A program made the position numbers and the translations under genes. This document shows positions 48,622 through 57,289 of a stretch of 64,000 nucleotides of DNA, in pieces. The DNA lies in NCBI GenBank assembly GCA_963457535.1, contig OY734803.1, positions 1-64,000 of the forward strand. The letters are read 5' to 3'. Position 1 is the stretch's first letter, and every line of letters begins with the position of its first letter. Origin of the DNA: JAHRAW01 sp028066695 (GTDB taxonomy: Bacteria > Pseudomonadota > Gammaproteobacteria > Arenicellales > Poriferihabitantaceae). Under the pieces are notes generated by a model that saw nothing but the letters and a program-made list of their open reading frames with translations, searched no databases and had not been told where the DNA came from.

Positions 48622-50525
48622 TGCTCGCGGCGTTTTCCGGCGGCGCGCGCGGCAGCGCGCAGAACAAGGGGCGGGTGGTGCGCCGCCGCATTCTGCTCGC
48701 CGGCGGCCTGGTCGCGCTGCTGTCGGCGCTGCTGATCGGGCGCCTCGCGCATATTCAAATCATCCAGCACCAGCGCTTCGCCACGCTGGCGCAGAACAAC
48801 CGCATCAACCTGATGCCGCTGGAGCCGGTGCGCGGCATCATCTACGACCGCAACGGCGTCATCCTCGCGGAAAATTTTGATGTCTACAACCTCGCGCTGC
48901 AGCCGTCGCAAATCGCCGACATGGAAAAGATGCTGGCGCAACTGGGCGAGTGGGTGGAACTCAGCGAGCATGACCTGCGGAGTTTTCACGAGCGCCTGCG
49001 CCGCCGCCCGCCTTTTGAATGGCAGACCCTGCGCGTCAATCTCTCCGAGGAGGAAGCCGCGCGCATCGCCATCAACCGCCATTTGCTGCCCGGCGTGGAG
49101 TTGCGCGCGCGCCTGCAGCGCCGCTATCCGCACGGCGACCTGACCGCGCATGTGCTCGGCTATGTCGACCGCATCAACAGCGACGATTTGGAAAAAGTGG
49201 ACGCGCTGACCTACCGCGGACTGGACTACATCGGCCGCTCCGGCATTGAGGCGTGGTATGAGCCGCTGCTGCTGGGCAAGCCGGGCGTGCGCCAGTTGGA
49301 AATCAACGCGCATGGCCGCGCGGTGCGCAGCGTGCAAAAAACGGCGCCGCAGGCCGGGCGCACGCTGCACCTGTCGCTGGACATTGAACTGCAGCGGATT
49401 GGCATGGAGGCGCTGCGTGAACGCGAAGGGGCGATAGTCGCGATGGACCCGAACAACGGCGAAGTGCTGGCGTTCGCGGCCGCGCCGTCGTTTGACCCGA
49501 ACCCGTTCGTCAGCGGCATTGACGAAGAGACCTTTGAGGCGCTGCACGCCGCCGAAGAGCGGCCGCTGTTCAACCGCGCGCTCGCCGGCCGCTATTCGCC
49601 CGGCTCCACGGTGAAGCCGTTTTTGCTGCTGGCGGCGATGGAAAATGAAATAGACCCGGACGAGCGCCGCTACTGCCCCGGCTGGTTCCGCCTGCGCGAC
49701 GACAGCGAAGACCGCAGTTTCCGCGACTGGAAGCGCGAAGGGCACGGCCCGGTCACCGGGCACGACGCGGTGGTGCAGTCCTGCGATGTGTATTTTTACC
49801 GGCTGTCGCAGGAACTCGGCATTGACGGCCTGCACGCCGGCTTGCTGCGCTTCGGCTTCGGCAAAAAGACCGGCATAGATTTGCCGGGCGAGCATGCCGG
49901 GCTGGTGCCGTCGCGCGAATGGAAAAAGCGCGAGCGCGGCGAGACCTGGTTCCCGGGCGAGACCATCATCACCGGCATCGGCCAGGGCTACATGCAGATC
50001 ACGCCGCTGCAGTTGGCGACCGCGGCCGCGACCATGGCAAACCGCGGCCGGCGCGTCACTCCGCGCCTTCTGTCCGCGGTGGAAAATCTGCACACGCAGG
50101 CGCGCCGGGAAATCGCGCCGAAATTCGCCGGCACCGACGGCGTCGGCGCGGAGGCCTACCGCTACGCGATCAAGAGCATGCGCGAAGTGGTGCACCACTA
50201 CCTCGGCACCGCGCACCGCATCGCGCGCGGCATGAAATACAGAATGGCCGGCAAGACCGGCACCGTGCAGGTGGTCAGCCTGTCGCAGGAGGAAGAGGAG
50301 GAGTTGGAGCCGGAGGAGATAGAGAAAAAACGCCGCGACCACGCGCTGTTCATCGCGTTCGCGCCGGTGGAGGAGCCGAAGATCGCGGTCGCGGTGGTCA
50401 TAGAGCATGGCATCAGCGGCAGCCGCGCGGCCGCGCCGGTGGCGCGCAAGTTGATAGACCATTACCTGCGCGGCCTGTCCGAGGGAAGCGGCGCGGTCGC
50501 GGGCGCCGAAGTGAGTTCGCAGTGA
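48621..50525 (+). CDS. mrdA: Penicillin-binding protein 2 (elongasome transpeptidase)
   Basis: A 634-residue class B PBP that cross-links peptidoglycan during cell elongation, in the inner membrane with RodA. N-terminal membrane helix (about 22-40), pedestal domain with VRGIIYDRNGVILAEN, then the transpeptidase domain with S329 in GSTVKP (SxxK), SCD at 387-389 (SxN position) and K545 in GKTGTVQ (KTG). It starts at TGATG with mreD; rodA follows 16 bases later. Confidence 0.96.
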   Translation: MLAAFSGGARGSAQNKGRVVRRRILLAGGLVALLSALLIGRLAHIQIIQHQRFATLAQNNRINLMPLEPVRGIIYDRNGVILAENFDVYNLALQPSQIADMEKMLAQLGEWVELSEHDLRSFHERLRRRPPFEWQTLRVNLSEEEAARIAINRHLLPGVELRARLQRRYPHGDLTAHVLGYVDRINSDDLEKVDALTYRGLDYIGRSGIEAWYEPLLLGKPGVRQLEINAHGRAVRSVQKTAPQAGRTLHLSLDIELQRIGMEALREREGAIVAMDPNNGEVLAFAAAPSFDPNPFVSGIDEETFEALHAAEERPLFNRALAGRYSPGSTVKPFLLLAAMENEIDPDERRYCPGWFRLRDDSEDRSFRDWKREGHGPVTGHDAVVQSCDVYFYRLSQELGIDGLHAGLLRFGFGKKTGIDLPGEHAGLVPSREWKKRERGETWFPGETIITGIGQGYMQITPLQLATAAATMANRGRRVTPRLLSAVENLHTQARREIAPKFAGTDGVGAEAYRYAIKSMREVVHHYLGTAHRIARGMKYRMAGKTGTVQVVSLSQEEEEELEPEEIEKKRRDHALFIAFAPVEEPKIAVAVVIEHGISGSRAAAPVARKLIDHYLRGLSEGSGAVAGAEVSSQ

Positions 50526-50541
50526 AAACCGGGCCGCGGCG

Positions 50542-51645
50542 ATGATGAACCTGCTCCCGCTGCGCGGACGCGCGCTCGCGCCGGCCGCGGATTTGCCGCT
50601 GCTGATCGCGCTTTGCATGCTGTGCGCGCTGGGCATGATGGTGCTCTACGGCGTCGGCGCGGAAGGCGCCGAACTGCTGCGCCGGCAGGGCGCGCGCATC
50701 GCGCTGGCGTTCGCGCTGATGTTTGTGTTCGCGCTGATTCCGCCGGCCGCGCTGCAGCGCTGGTCGCCGCACCTTTACGCCGTCGGCATCGCGCTGCTGC
50801 TGCTGGTGCTGCTGACCGGCAGCGCGGCGAAGGGCGCGCAGCGCTGGCTGGATTTCGGCCTGTTCCGCTTTCAGCCGTCGGAACTGATCAAACTCGCGCT
50901 GCCGATGATGCTGGCGTGGACGCTGACGCGCTTTCCGCTGCCGACGCGCGGGCTGACGCTGGTGCTGGCCGCGGCGGTGCTGGCCGCGCCGTTCGCGCTG
51001 GTGGTCATCCAGCCCGACCTCGGCACCGCGGTGGTGATTTTGCTTTCCGGCGGAATGATGATCTTTCTCGCCGGCATCAGTTGGCGCGTGATTCTCGGGC
51101 TCGGCGCCGCGGCCGGCGCGCTCGTTCCGATTTTGTGGGCGATGCTGCACGACTACCAGCGCCGCCGCATTTTGACTTTGTTTGACCCGTGGAGCGACCC
51201 GCTCGGCGCCGGCTACCACACCATCCAGTCGGTCATCGCGGTCGGCGCCGGCGGCTGGAGCGGCAAAGGCTGGCTCGCCGGCACGCAGTCGCGCCTGGAC
51301 TTTATTCCGGAGAGTTCCACCGACTTCATCTTCGCGGTCTACGCCGAGGAATTCGGCCTGCTCGGCGGGCTGCTGCTGCTGGGTTTGTATTTGTTCGTGG
51401 TCGCGCGCGGGCTGATCATCGCGTTCGCGGCGCGCGACGCGTATTCGCGCCTGCTCGGCGGATGTTTGTCGCTCGGATTTTTTCTGCAGGTGTTTTTCAA
51501 CATGGGCATGGTGTCCGGCATTTTTCCGGTGGTCGGCATGCCGCTGCCGCTTTTGAGTTACGGCGGAACATCCATGGCGACAACCATGATCGCGTTCGGC
51601 ATGATCATGAGCATTCGCCGCGAGCGTATGGCGCAGTCGCAGTGA
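50542..51645 (+). CDS. rodA: Peptidoglycan glycosyltransferase RodA
   Basis: A 367-residue SEDS-family membrane protein that polymerises lipid II into glycan strands with PBP2. Around ten hydrophobic helices. Family motifs: KGAQRWLDFGLFRFQPSEL, the VVIQPDLGTAVVI segment, and the C-terminal GMPLPLLSYGGTSM. The second ATG (50545) is an alternative start. The stop is close to the mltB start. Confidence 0.96.
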   Translation: MMNLLPLRGRALAPAADLPLLIALCMLCALGMMVLYGVGAEGAELLRRQGARIALAFALMFVFALIPPAALQRWSPHLYAVGIALLLLVLLTGSAAKGAQRWLDFGLFRFQPSELIKLALPMMLAWTLTRFPLPTRGLTLVLAAAVLAAPFALVVIQPDLGTAVVILLSGGMMIFLAGISWRVILGLGAAAGALVPILWAMLHDYQRRRILTLFDPWSDPLGAGYHTIQSVIAVGAGGWSGKGWLAGTQSRLDFIPESSTDFIFAVYAEEFGLLGGLLLLGLYLFVVARGLIIAFAARDAYSRLLGGCLSLGFFLQVFFNMGMVSGIFPVVGMPLPLLSYGGTSMATTMIAFGMIMSIRRERMAQSQ

Positions 51646-51653
51646 GCATCGCG

Positions 51654-52661
51654 ATGAAAATGACGGTGAAAACCAAAACCGCCGCGAAAACCCGGCTCGC
51701 CGCCGTTGCGCTGGCCTGCATGCTGTGCGGCAACGCGGCCGCGGTGGACATTAAAGAGCATCCGCCGCTGCTGGAACTGGTGGATGTCATGGTCGCCGAG
51801 GACGGCTGGACGCGCGCCGAATTGGCGGCGGCATTGCGCGCCGCGCGCATTCAGGACTCGGTCATTCGCTCCATAAAGCGCCCGAACGAAAACCTGCCGT
51901 GGCACAAATACCGCGCGCTTTTCATCACCGACGAGCGCATTCGCCGCGGCGCGGAGTTTTGGAGCGAGCAGCAGGAGACCTTGATGCGCGCGACGCGCGA
52001 GTTCGGCGTGCCCGCGCATGTCATTGTCGCGCTTTTGGGGGTGGAGTCGCATTTCGGCGAGCGGCGCGGCAAAAACCGCGCGCTGGACGCGCTGGTCACG
52101 CTGACCGTGGATTACCCGCGCCGCCGCGCGTTTTTCCGCGGCGAATTGCGTGCTTTCCTGAACATCGCGCGCGCCGAGGGCATTGACCCGGCCGAGATGC
52201 GCGGCTCCTACGCCGGCGCGCTCGGCATTCCGCAATTCATGCCGACCAGTTACCGCGCCTACGCGGTGGATTTCAACGGCAACGGCCGCCGCGACCTTTT
52301 CGACGAGAACGCGGACGCGATCGGCTCGGTCGGGAATTATTTGAAAGTGCATGGCTGGCGCGGCGGCCAGGCGATCGTGCGCGATGTAAAAAATGCGATT
52401 CCGCCGGCCGCGGCCGCGCTGGTCACCACGCGCGCCAAGCCGCGTCTGAGCGCGCAGCAACTCGCCGACGCCGGCGTGCGCGTGGATGTGAAAGGCGGCA
52501 GTGCAAAGATGGCGCTGTTCAAACTGCAGGAAGCCGACGGCGAGCGGCACATCGTCGGTTTCTCCAATTTTTACGCGCTGACCCGCTACAACCCGAGCGT
52601 GCATTACGCGATGGCGGTGGTGGAATTGGCGCGCGAAATCCGCCGGGCGCGCGGGGAATAA
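51654..52661 (+). CDS. mltB: Lytic murein transglycosylase B
   Basis: A 335-residue enzyme that cleaves glycan strands of peptidoglycan to 1,6-anhydro products in the periplasm. Signal peptide MKMTVKTKTAAKTRL with cleavage near NAAA (about residue 28). The catalytic Glu is E131 in LLGVESHFGE; the family pattern SYAGALGIPQFMPTSYRAYAVDFNGNGRRDL follows. No lipobox cysteine is positioned for lipidation: the sequence reads ACMLCGNAAAV, so a lipoprotein form is possible but not clear. An in-frame GTG at 51642 is an alternative start. It follows rodA by eight bases. Confidence 0.93.
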   Translation: MKMTVKTKTAAKTRLAAVALACMLCGNAAAVDIKEHPPLLELVDVMVAEDGWTRAELAAALRAARIQDSVIRSIKRPNENLPWHKYRALFITDERIRRGAEFWSEQQETLMRATREFGVPAHVIVALLGVESHFGERRGKNRALDALVTLTVDYPRRRAFFRGELRAFLNIARAEGIDPAEMRGSYAGALGIPQFMPTSYRAYAVDFNGNGRRDLFDENADAIGSVGNYLKVHGWRGGQAIVRDVKNAIPPAAAALVTTRAKPRLSAQQLADAGVRVDVKGGSAKMALFKLQEADGERHIVGFSNFYALTRYNPSVHYAMAVVELAREIRRARGE

Positions 52662-52696
52662 TTCCCGTTGCAAAACCGGCGGAGCGGGCGGTTAAA

Positions 52697-53512
52697 GTGA
52701 CGCGGCGCCGCGCGTGGTTTCAGGCGGCGCCGGCCGTATTGCTGGCAATCGCGCTCGCCGGCTGCGGCGCGGCGCGCGATGCCGGCGTTGCGCGCGGAGT
52801 GGACGGGCCGCCCGACGCGGTGCCGCGCCACGAGCCGCTGAGCGCGACCGGCAACGACCCGTATATCGTGAACGGCGTGCGCTACCGCCCGCTCTCCTCC
52901 TCGGCCGGTTTTGTGCAGCACGGCATCGCCTCATGGTATGGCGGCGACTTCCACGGACGGCGCACTTCCAGCGGCGAAAGGTATGACATGCATGCGATGA
53001 GCGCCGCGCACCAGTTGCTGCCGCTGCCGAGTTATGTGCGCGTGACCAATTTGGAAAGCGGGCGCTCGGTGGTGGTGCGCGTCAACGACCGCGGGCCTTT
53101 CGTGCACGGGCGCGTGATAGACCTCTCCCATGCGGCCGCGCGCAAACTCGGCATTTGGCATCCGGGCACCGCGCGGGTGGAAGTGCGCGCGCTGGCGCCA
53201 GGCGATCCGGTGCCGGCCGATAATGCCGTGCTCGCATCCGGTGAAGACGCCGCCACCCTGCCGGTCGCGTCGGCCGGCGGCGGCATACTGGTGCAAATCG
53301 GCGCGTATGCGCGGCGCGACAACGCGCATGCATTGCGCGAGCGGGTGCGGCATGCCGGCTACCGAGTCGCCAAGATCACGCCGGCCGAGCAGGATGAAAC
53401 CGGCCTCTACCGCGTCCGCGTCGGCCCCTATGCGGACCTCGCCGAAGCGCAGAGCGCGAAACAGCAACTGGAAGCGATGCTCGGCTGGCGCGCCAAACTG
53501 GTGGAGGAATGA
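52697..53512 (+). CDS. rlpA: Endolytic peptidoglycan transglycosylase RlpA (lipoprotein)
   Basis: A 271-residue predicted outer-membrane lipoprotein. It starts with GTG; the lipobox LAGC gives lipidated C23. The double-psi beta-barrel (about 72-165) has GIASWYGGDFHGRRTSSGERYD and VRVNDRGPFVHGRVIDLS, holding the conserved catalytic residues of RlpA. A SPOR domain (about 198-271) binds denuded glycan at septa. It cleaves naked glycan strands in relatives that have been tested. Its end overlaps lipB as ATGA. Confidence 0.93.
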   Translation: MTRRRAWFQAAPAVLLAIALAGCGAARDAGVARGVDGPPDAVPRHEPLSATGNDPYIVNGVRYRPLSSSAGFVQHGIASWYGGDFHGRRTSSGERYDMHAMSAAHQLLPLPSYVRVTNLESGRSVVVRVNDRGPFVHGRVIDLSHAAARKLGIWHPGTARVEVRALAPGDPVPADNAVLASGEDAATLPVASAGGGILVQIGAYARRDNAHALRERVRHAGYRVAKITPAEQDETGLYRVRVGPYADLAEAQSAKQQLEAMLGWRAKLVEE

Positions 53513-54144
53513 CGGGCCCGCGCCCCCGTCCCCGAGTTGAGTTTCGCCGCCTCGGCCTGCGTCCGTATGCGCCGGTCCTGCGGAGCATGCGCGCCTTCAC
53601 CCGCGCGCGCCGCGCCGAAGACGCCGACCAAATTTGGCTGCTGCAGCACCACGCGGTATTCACCCGCGGCGCCAGTTGCCGCGTGTCCCCGGTTGATGAT
53701 GTTGATGGCACCGGCGCGCGCATTCCGCTGGTGCAAACCGACCGCGGCGGACAGATGACCTACCACGCGCCGGGGCAATTGGTCGCTTACCTGTTGCTTG
53801 ATCTTCGGCGCCGCGAATTCGGCGTGAAAACGCTGGTCGGCGAAATTGAACAGGCGCTGATAGATCTGCTCGCCGAATACGGTGTGCGCGCGGCGCGCCG
53901 CCGCGGCGCGCCCGGCGTTTATGTCGGCGGCGAAAAAATCGCCGCGCTCGGCCTGCGCATCTCGCGCGGCTGCACCTACCACGGCGCCAGTTTAAATGTG
54001 GACATGGACCTCGCGCCCTATAGCCGCATAGACCCGTGCGGCGAGCCGGATTTGCCGGTAACGCAATTGCGCGCGCATGCCGCGGCCGACATCGGCGAAG
54101 TGGAGGAGCATTTGGCGCGGCAACTGCGCTCGCGATTCGGTTGA
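53509..54144 (+). CDS. lipB: Octanoyl-(acyl carrier protein):protein N-octanoyltransferase
   Basis: A 211-residue LipB that transfers octanoate from ACP to lipoyl domains, the first step of lipoate assembly. The conserved lysine is K143 in GGEKIAALG and the acyl-accepting cysteine C177 in IDPCG, with VTQL after it. The conserved RGGQMTYHAPGQLVAY segment is at about 79-94. Its start overlaps rlpA. In E. coli dacA and ybeD lie between rlpA and lipB; they are absent here. It converges on murU; a short GATGCGC/GCGCATC hairpin lies between the stops. Confidence 0.95.
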   Translation: MTGPRPRPRVEFRRLGLRPYAPVLRSMRAFTRARRAEDADQIWLLQHHAVFTRGASCRVSPVDDVDGTGARIPLVQTDRGGQMTYHAPGQLVAYLLLDLRRREFGVKTLVGEIEQALIDLLAEYGVRAARRRGAPGVYVGGEKIAALGLRISRGCTYHGASLNVDMDLAPYSRIDPCGEPDLPVTQLRAHAAADIGEVEEHLARQLRSRFG

Positions 54145-54165
54145 TGCGCCATTAACATGCGCATC
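54143..54165. other. Hairpin between convergent lipB and murU
   Basis: A 7-bp inverted repeat (GATGCGC at 54143-54149, GCGCATC at 54159-54165) with a 9-nt loop, in the 36-base gap between two convergent stop codons. Without a T tract, a terminator role is uncertain. Confidence 0.3.
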
Positions 54166-54180
54166 GCCGCGCGCCCGGCG

Positions 54181-54870
54181 TTATTCGCGCGCAATTTCCC
54201 GACGCGCCTCTTCCAATTCCGCCGGAGTGCCGGCGTCGCGCCAGCGTCCGCGGTGCGTTTCGGCGCCGGCCGTGCCGCCGGCAATCGCGCGCTGCAGCAC
54301 CGGAATCAGCGGAAACCGTCCGGGCGCGCAATCGGCAAACGCATCGCGCTTAAATCTGCCGATGCCGGTGTAAGTCAGCGCCGGCGCGTCCTCGGCCGGC
54401 ATGACCAGTTTGCCATCGCGAATGCCGAAATCGCCATGCGGATGCGCCGGCGGATTGGGCGCGAGCACCAATTGCATCGCGCAATTTTCCGGAATGCGCA
54501 AAGCGGCGTAGTCGTAATCGGTGACGATGTCGGCGTTGATGACCAGAAATTCCCGGCCGCGCAACAGGTCCAATGCGCGGACGATGCCGCCGCCGGTGCC
54601 GAGCGCGCCCGGCGGCTCTTCGGAATAGCGAATGCGCAGCCCGAAATCGCCGCCGTCGCCGAGCGCGCCGCGGATTTGTTCGCCGAGCCAGGCGAGGTTG
54701 ATGACCACATCGGAAAATCCCCGTTCATGCAGCCGCGCGAGGTGGCGGCCGATCAATGTGCTTTCGCCGAGCGGCAGCAGCGCCTTGGGCGTGGCGTCGG
54801 TCAACGGCCGCAGGCGTTTGCCGCGGCCGGCCGCGAGGATCAGCACTTCCGGCAACTCGCGCGCAGGCAT
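54181..54870 (-). CDS. murU: Nucleotidyltransferase, probable N-acetylmuramate alpha-1-phosphate uridylyltransferase
   Basis: A 229-residue sugar-nucleotide pyrophosphorylase. The signature LILAAGRGKRLRPLTDATPKALLPLG at the N-terminus, an LVINADIVTDYD metal-binding Asp segment, and GTGGGIVRAL fit the family. The length and the divergent position next to lptD match MurU, which makes UDP-MurNAc in the cell-wall recycling pathway of Pseudomonas; other NDP-sugar transferases are possible. The start at MPARELPEVLILAAG was preferred over upstream ATGs because the fold begins directly after it. Confidence 0.82.
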   Translation of the reverse strand: MPARELPEVLILAAGRGKRLRPLTDATPKALLPLGESTLIGRHLARLHERGFSDVVINLAWLGEQIRGALGDGGDFGLRIRYSEEPPGALGTGGGIVRALDLLRGREFLVINADIVTDYDYAALRIPENCAMQLVLAPNPPAHPHGDFGIRDGKLVMPAEDAPALTYTGIGRFKRDAFADCAPGRFPLIPVLQRAIAGGTAGAETHRGRWRDAGTPAELEEARREIARE

Positions 54871-54876
54871 CGCGCC

Positions 54877-54882
54877 AGTATA
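54877..54882 (-). promoter_or_regulatory. -10-like element directly before murU
   Basis: TATACT on the minus strand ends seven bases before the murU ATG, so transcription would begin at or very near the start codon, implying a leaderless or near-leaderless message. No -35 match at standard spacing was seen. If the gene starts at an upstream ATG instead, this box would be internal and not used. Confidence 0.35.
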
Positions 54883-54905
54883 ACCGCGCGCAAGCGCGCG
54901 TGGTT

Positions 54906-54911
54906 TATAAT
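54906..54911 (+). promoter_or_regulatory. -10 element for lptD-surA
   Basis: A perfect TATAAT, 23 bases before the lptD ATG. No clear TTGACA-like box lies 17 bases upstream. It is divergent from murU. Confidence 0.55.
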
Positions 54912-54934
54912 GCGCGCATACCGCGCCGTCCGCC

Positions 54935-57289
54935 ATGCCTTGTAACCCCCGCCGACTGAGATTGATCCGCATGTTTGCCTGTTGCGCCGCCGCCTTACCC
55001 TGCGCCGCCCCCGCCGCCGCCGAAAACTTGGGCGCGCATATTTGCAAGCCGCGCGCGGTCGCGCTGCCGGACGCATTGCGCAATGCGCCCGAAGGGCCTG
55101 ACGCGAGTTTTGCCGCCGAAGCCGATGAAATTGAAAGCCGCGGCGGCACATTGCGGCTGCGCGGCAACGCGCGCATGCTGCAGGGCGCGCGCGGATTATT
55201 CGCCGAGGAAATCCTCTACGACCGCGCCGCGCGCCGCGCCGAAGCGGCCGGCGATGTCGCGCTGTATACCGCGCGCGGAGACGCGCTGCGCGCCGAACGC
55301 GCCGAGGTGAATTTGGATGATTTTTCCGGCGAAGCACGCGGTGTGCGCATCGCGCTGGCCGCGGCGCCGCCCGGTGAAAGCGGCGGCGAGGTTTTGCTGC
55401 GCGCGCGCGCGAGCGCAAGCCGGGTGCAATTGGAAAGCGACTCGGTGCAGCACCTTGAAAACGCGCGCATGAGCAACTGCGTGCAGGACGCGCGCCCGGC
55501 CGGGCGGCAGGATGTGGTGCTCGGCGCGAAACGCATCACGCTGGACCACGCGCGCGGCCTCGGCACGGCGAAATCCATGACGCTGAAATTCAAGCGCGTC
55601 CCGATTTTTTATTTTCCCCGCGTGACTTTTCCCATCAACGACCGCCGCCGCAGCGGTTTTCTGTTTCCCTCGGCCGGCTACGCCGACGGCTCCGGCGCGG
55701 TGCTGGAGACGCCGTTCTACCTGAACCTCGCGCCGAATTACGACGCGCGCCTGACGCCGCGCCTGCTGAGCCGCCGCGGCGCGCAACTCGCCGGGCGGTT
55801 TCGTTATCTCAGCGCATACGGCCGCGGCGAATTGCGCGGCGAAGGGATGTCGTCCGACCGGCAATTCGCCCGCGAATTTGACGAGCGCGCCAACGGCATG
55901 GAAAAACTCGCCGAGCGCGCCGGCGCGGGCCGCCATGCGCTTTCCTATATTCACCGCCACGCGCGCGGCAACTGGCGCGCGGCGGTGGATTTGCAGGTCG
56001 TCTCCGACCGCGCCTACCAAAGCGATTTCGCCGGCGCGGCCGCGGCCGCGGAAAGTTACATCGCGCGTACCGCCGAGTTCCTCTACCGCGCAAAGCATTT
56101 TGAACTGGACGCGCGCGCCGCGGCGTATGACGCGGCGCACGAGGATGTTCCGGTCCCGGTCGGGGGCACTTTTCCGCATGCGGTGCTGCCGCGGGTGCGC
56201 TTCGCCGCGCTGCCGCCGCAACTCGGCCCGTTCGCCGGCGAACTCGGGGTGGAATACGCGCGCTTTCGCTATGACGACGACGCGAACGACAAGAACAACG
56301 ACGACTGCGGCGGTGCGTGCGGCAGCGGCGCGCGCTGGCGGGCAACGCCGCGCATCAGCATGCCGCTGCGCGGGGCGTCCGGGTATTTCACGCCGAGCGC
56401 GTCGCTGCATGCGGTGCGTTACGCGCTGAACAATCCCGGCGACAAAAACGGAATGCAAAAAGCGCGCGAGGCCTCGGTGCCGGTGTATGCGCTGGACGCC
56501 GGCATGTTTTTTCGGCGCGGCGGCGCGAACTATGTTCACAGCATTGAGCCGCGCCTGCGGTATGTGCGTATACCGTATGTGGAGGAGCAGAAAAAACTCC
56601 CGGTGTTTGACACCGGCGCCGGCAGCATGAGCGGCATTGCGCATTACTTCCGCGAAAACCGCTTTCTCGGCGGCGACCGCGTCGGCGACACCGAGCAGGT
56701 CGCACTCGGCCTCGGCGGCCGCGCGGTGCGCGCCGCCGACGGCGCGCAACTGCTGCATTTTCAACTCGGCAAGGTGTTTTATTTTGAAGACCGCAAACTC
56801 GGGCTGGATTCCAACAACGGAAAACCGGAAACCGGCAAACATTCCGGCCTGCTCGCCGAACTTGCCGCGCGCGGCGGCGCGCTCGGCGTCACCGCTTTCG
56901 CGCGCGGCGGGCGGCCCGGCGGCGGACTGGACGCGGCGCGCCTTTCGGCCGACTACCGCAAAGACGCGCGCCGCGGCGCGACCCTCGCCTACCGTTATGA
57001 CAGCGGAAAAACCCGCAACGAAAGCGGCATGAACGCCAAGCGCGACGAGCAACTCAACCTGGCGATAGACGCGCCGCTCGGCGCCGCGCGCCAGTTGCGC
57101 GCGCAGGCCGCGCATTCATTGGAGACCGGCGAGACCCATTCCTCGTCGCTGACGCTGCGCTTTGACGGCTGCTGCTGGGCCGCGAACATCGGCTGGCAGC
57201 GCTACTTGGACGGCGAGGGCGCGCGCAAGGCGCGCGTTCTTTTCACGCTGGAACTGGCCGGGCTCGGGCGGCTCGGCTCGCGGCCATGA
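54935..57289 (+). CDS. lptD: LPS-assembly protein LptD
   Basis: A 784-residue outer-membrane beta-barrel that inserts LPS into the outer leaflet with LptE. Signal peptide with cleavage near AAAE (about residue 29). An N-terminal OstA/jellyroll domain (about 55-170) includes LRLRGNARM. The barrel begins after VTFPINDRRRSGFLFPSAGY. The four cysteines that form the essential disulphides in E. coli are all in place: C37, C182, and the adjacent pair C746-C747 (DGCCWAANIGW). It is followed by surA with an ATGA overlap, the same pair as in E. coli. Confidence 0.95.
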   Translation: MPCNPRRLRLIRMFACCAAALPCAAPAAAENLGAHICKPRAVALPDALRNAPEGPDASFAAEADEIESRGGTLRLRGNARMLQGARGLFAEEILYDRAARRAEAAGDVALYTARGDALRAERAEVNLDDFSGEARGVRIALAAAPPGESGGEVLLRARASASRVQLESDSVQHLENARMSNCVQDARPAGRQDVVLGAKRITLDHARGLGTAKSMTLKFKRVPIFYFPRVTFPINDRRRSGFLFPSAGYADGSGAVLETPFYLNLAPNYDARLTPRLLSRRGAQLAGRFRYLSAYGRGELRGEGMSSDRQFAREFDERANGMEKLAERAGAGRHALSYIHRHARGNWRAAVDLQVVSDRAYQSDFAGAAAAAESYIARTAEFLYRAKHFELDARAAAYDAAHEDVPVPVGGTFPHAVLPRVRFAALPPQLGPFAGELGVEYARFRYDDDANDKNNDDCGGACGSGARWRATPRISMPLRGASGYFTPSASLHAVRYALNNPGDKNGMQKAREASVPVYALDAGMFFRRGGANYVHSIEPRLRYVRIPYVEEQKKLPVFDTGAGSMSGIAHYFRENRFLGGDRVGDTEQVALGLGGRAVRAADGAQLLHFQLGKVFYFEDRKLGLDSNNGKPETGKHSGLLAELAARGGALGVTAFARGGRPGGGLDAARLSADYRKDARRGATLAYRYDSGKTRNESGMNAKRDEQLNLAIDAPLGAARQLRAQAAHSLETGETHSSSLTLRFDGCCWAANIGWQRYLDGEGARKARVLFTLELAGLGRLGSRP

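Noticed and set aside
54871..55176. Longer N-terminus for murU starting upstream
   Set aside because: The extra residues lie opposite the lptD start and signal peptide and contain no family sequence. The nucleotidyltransferase fold starts right after the ATG at 54870.
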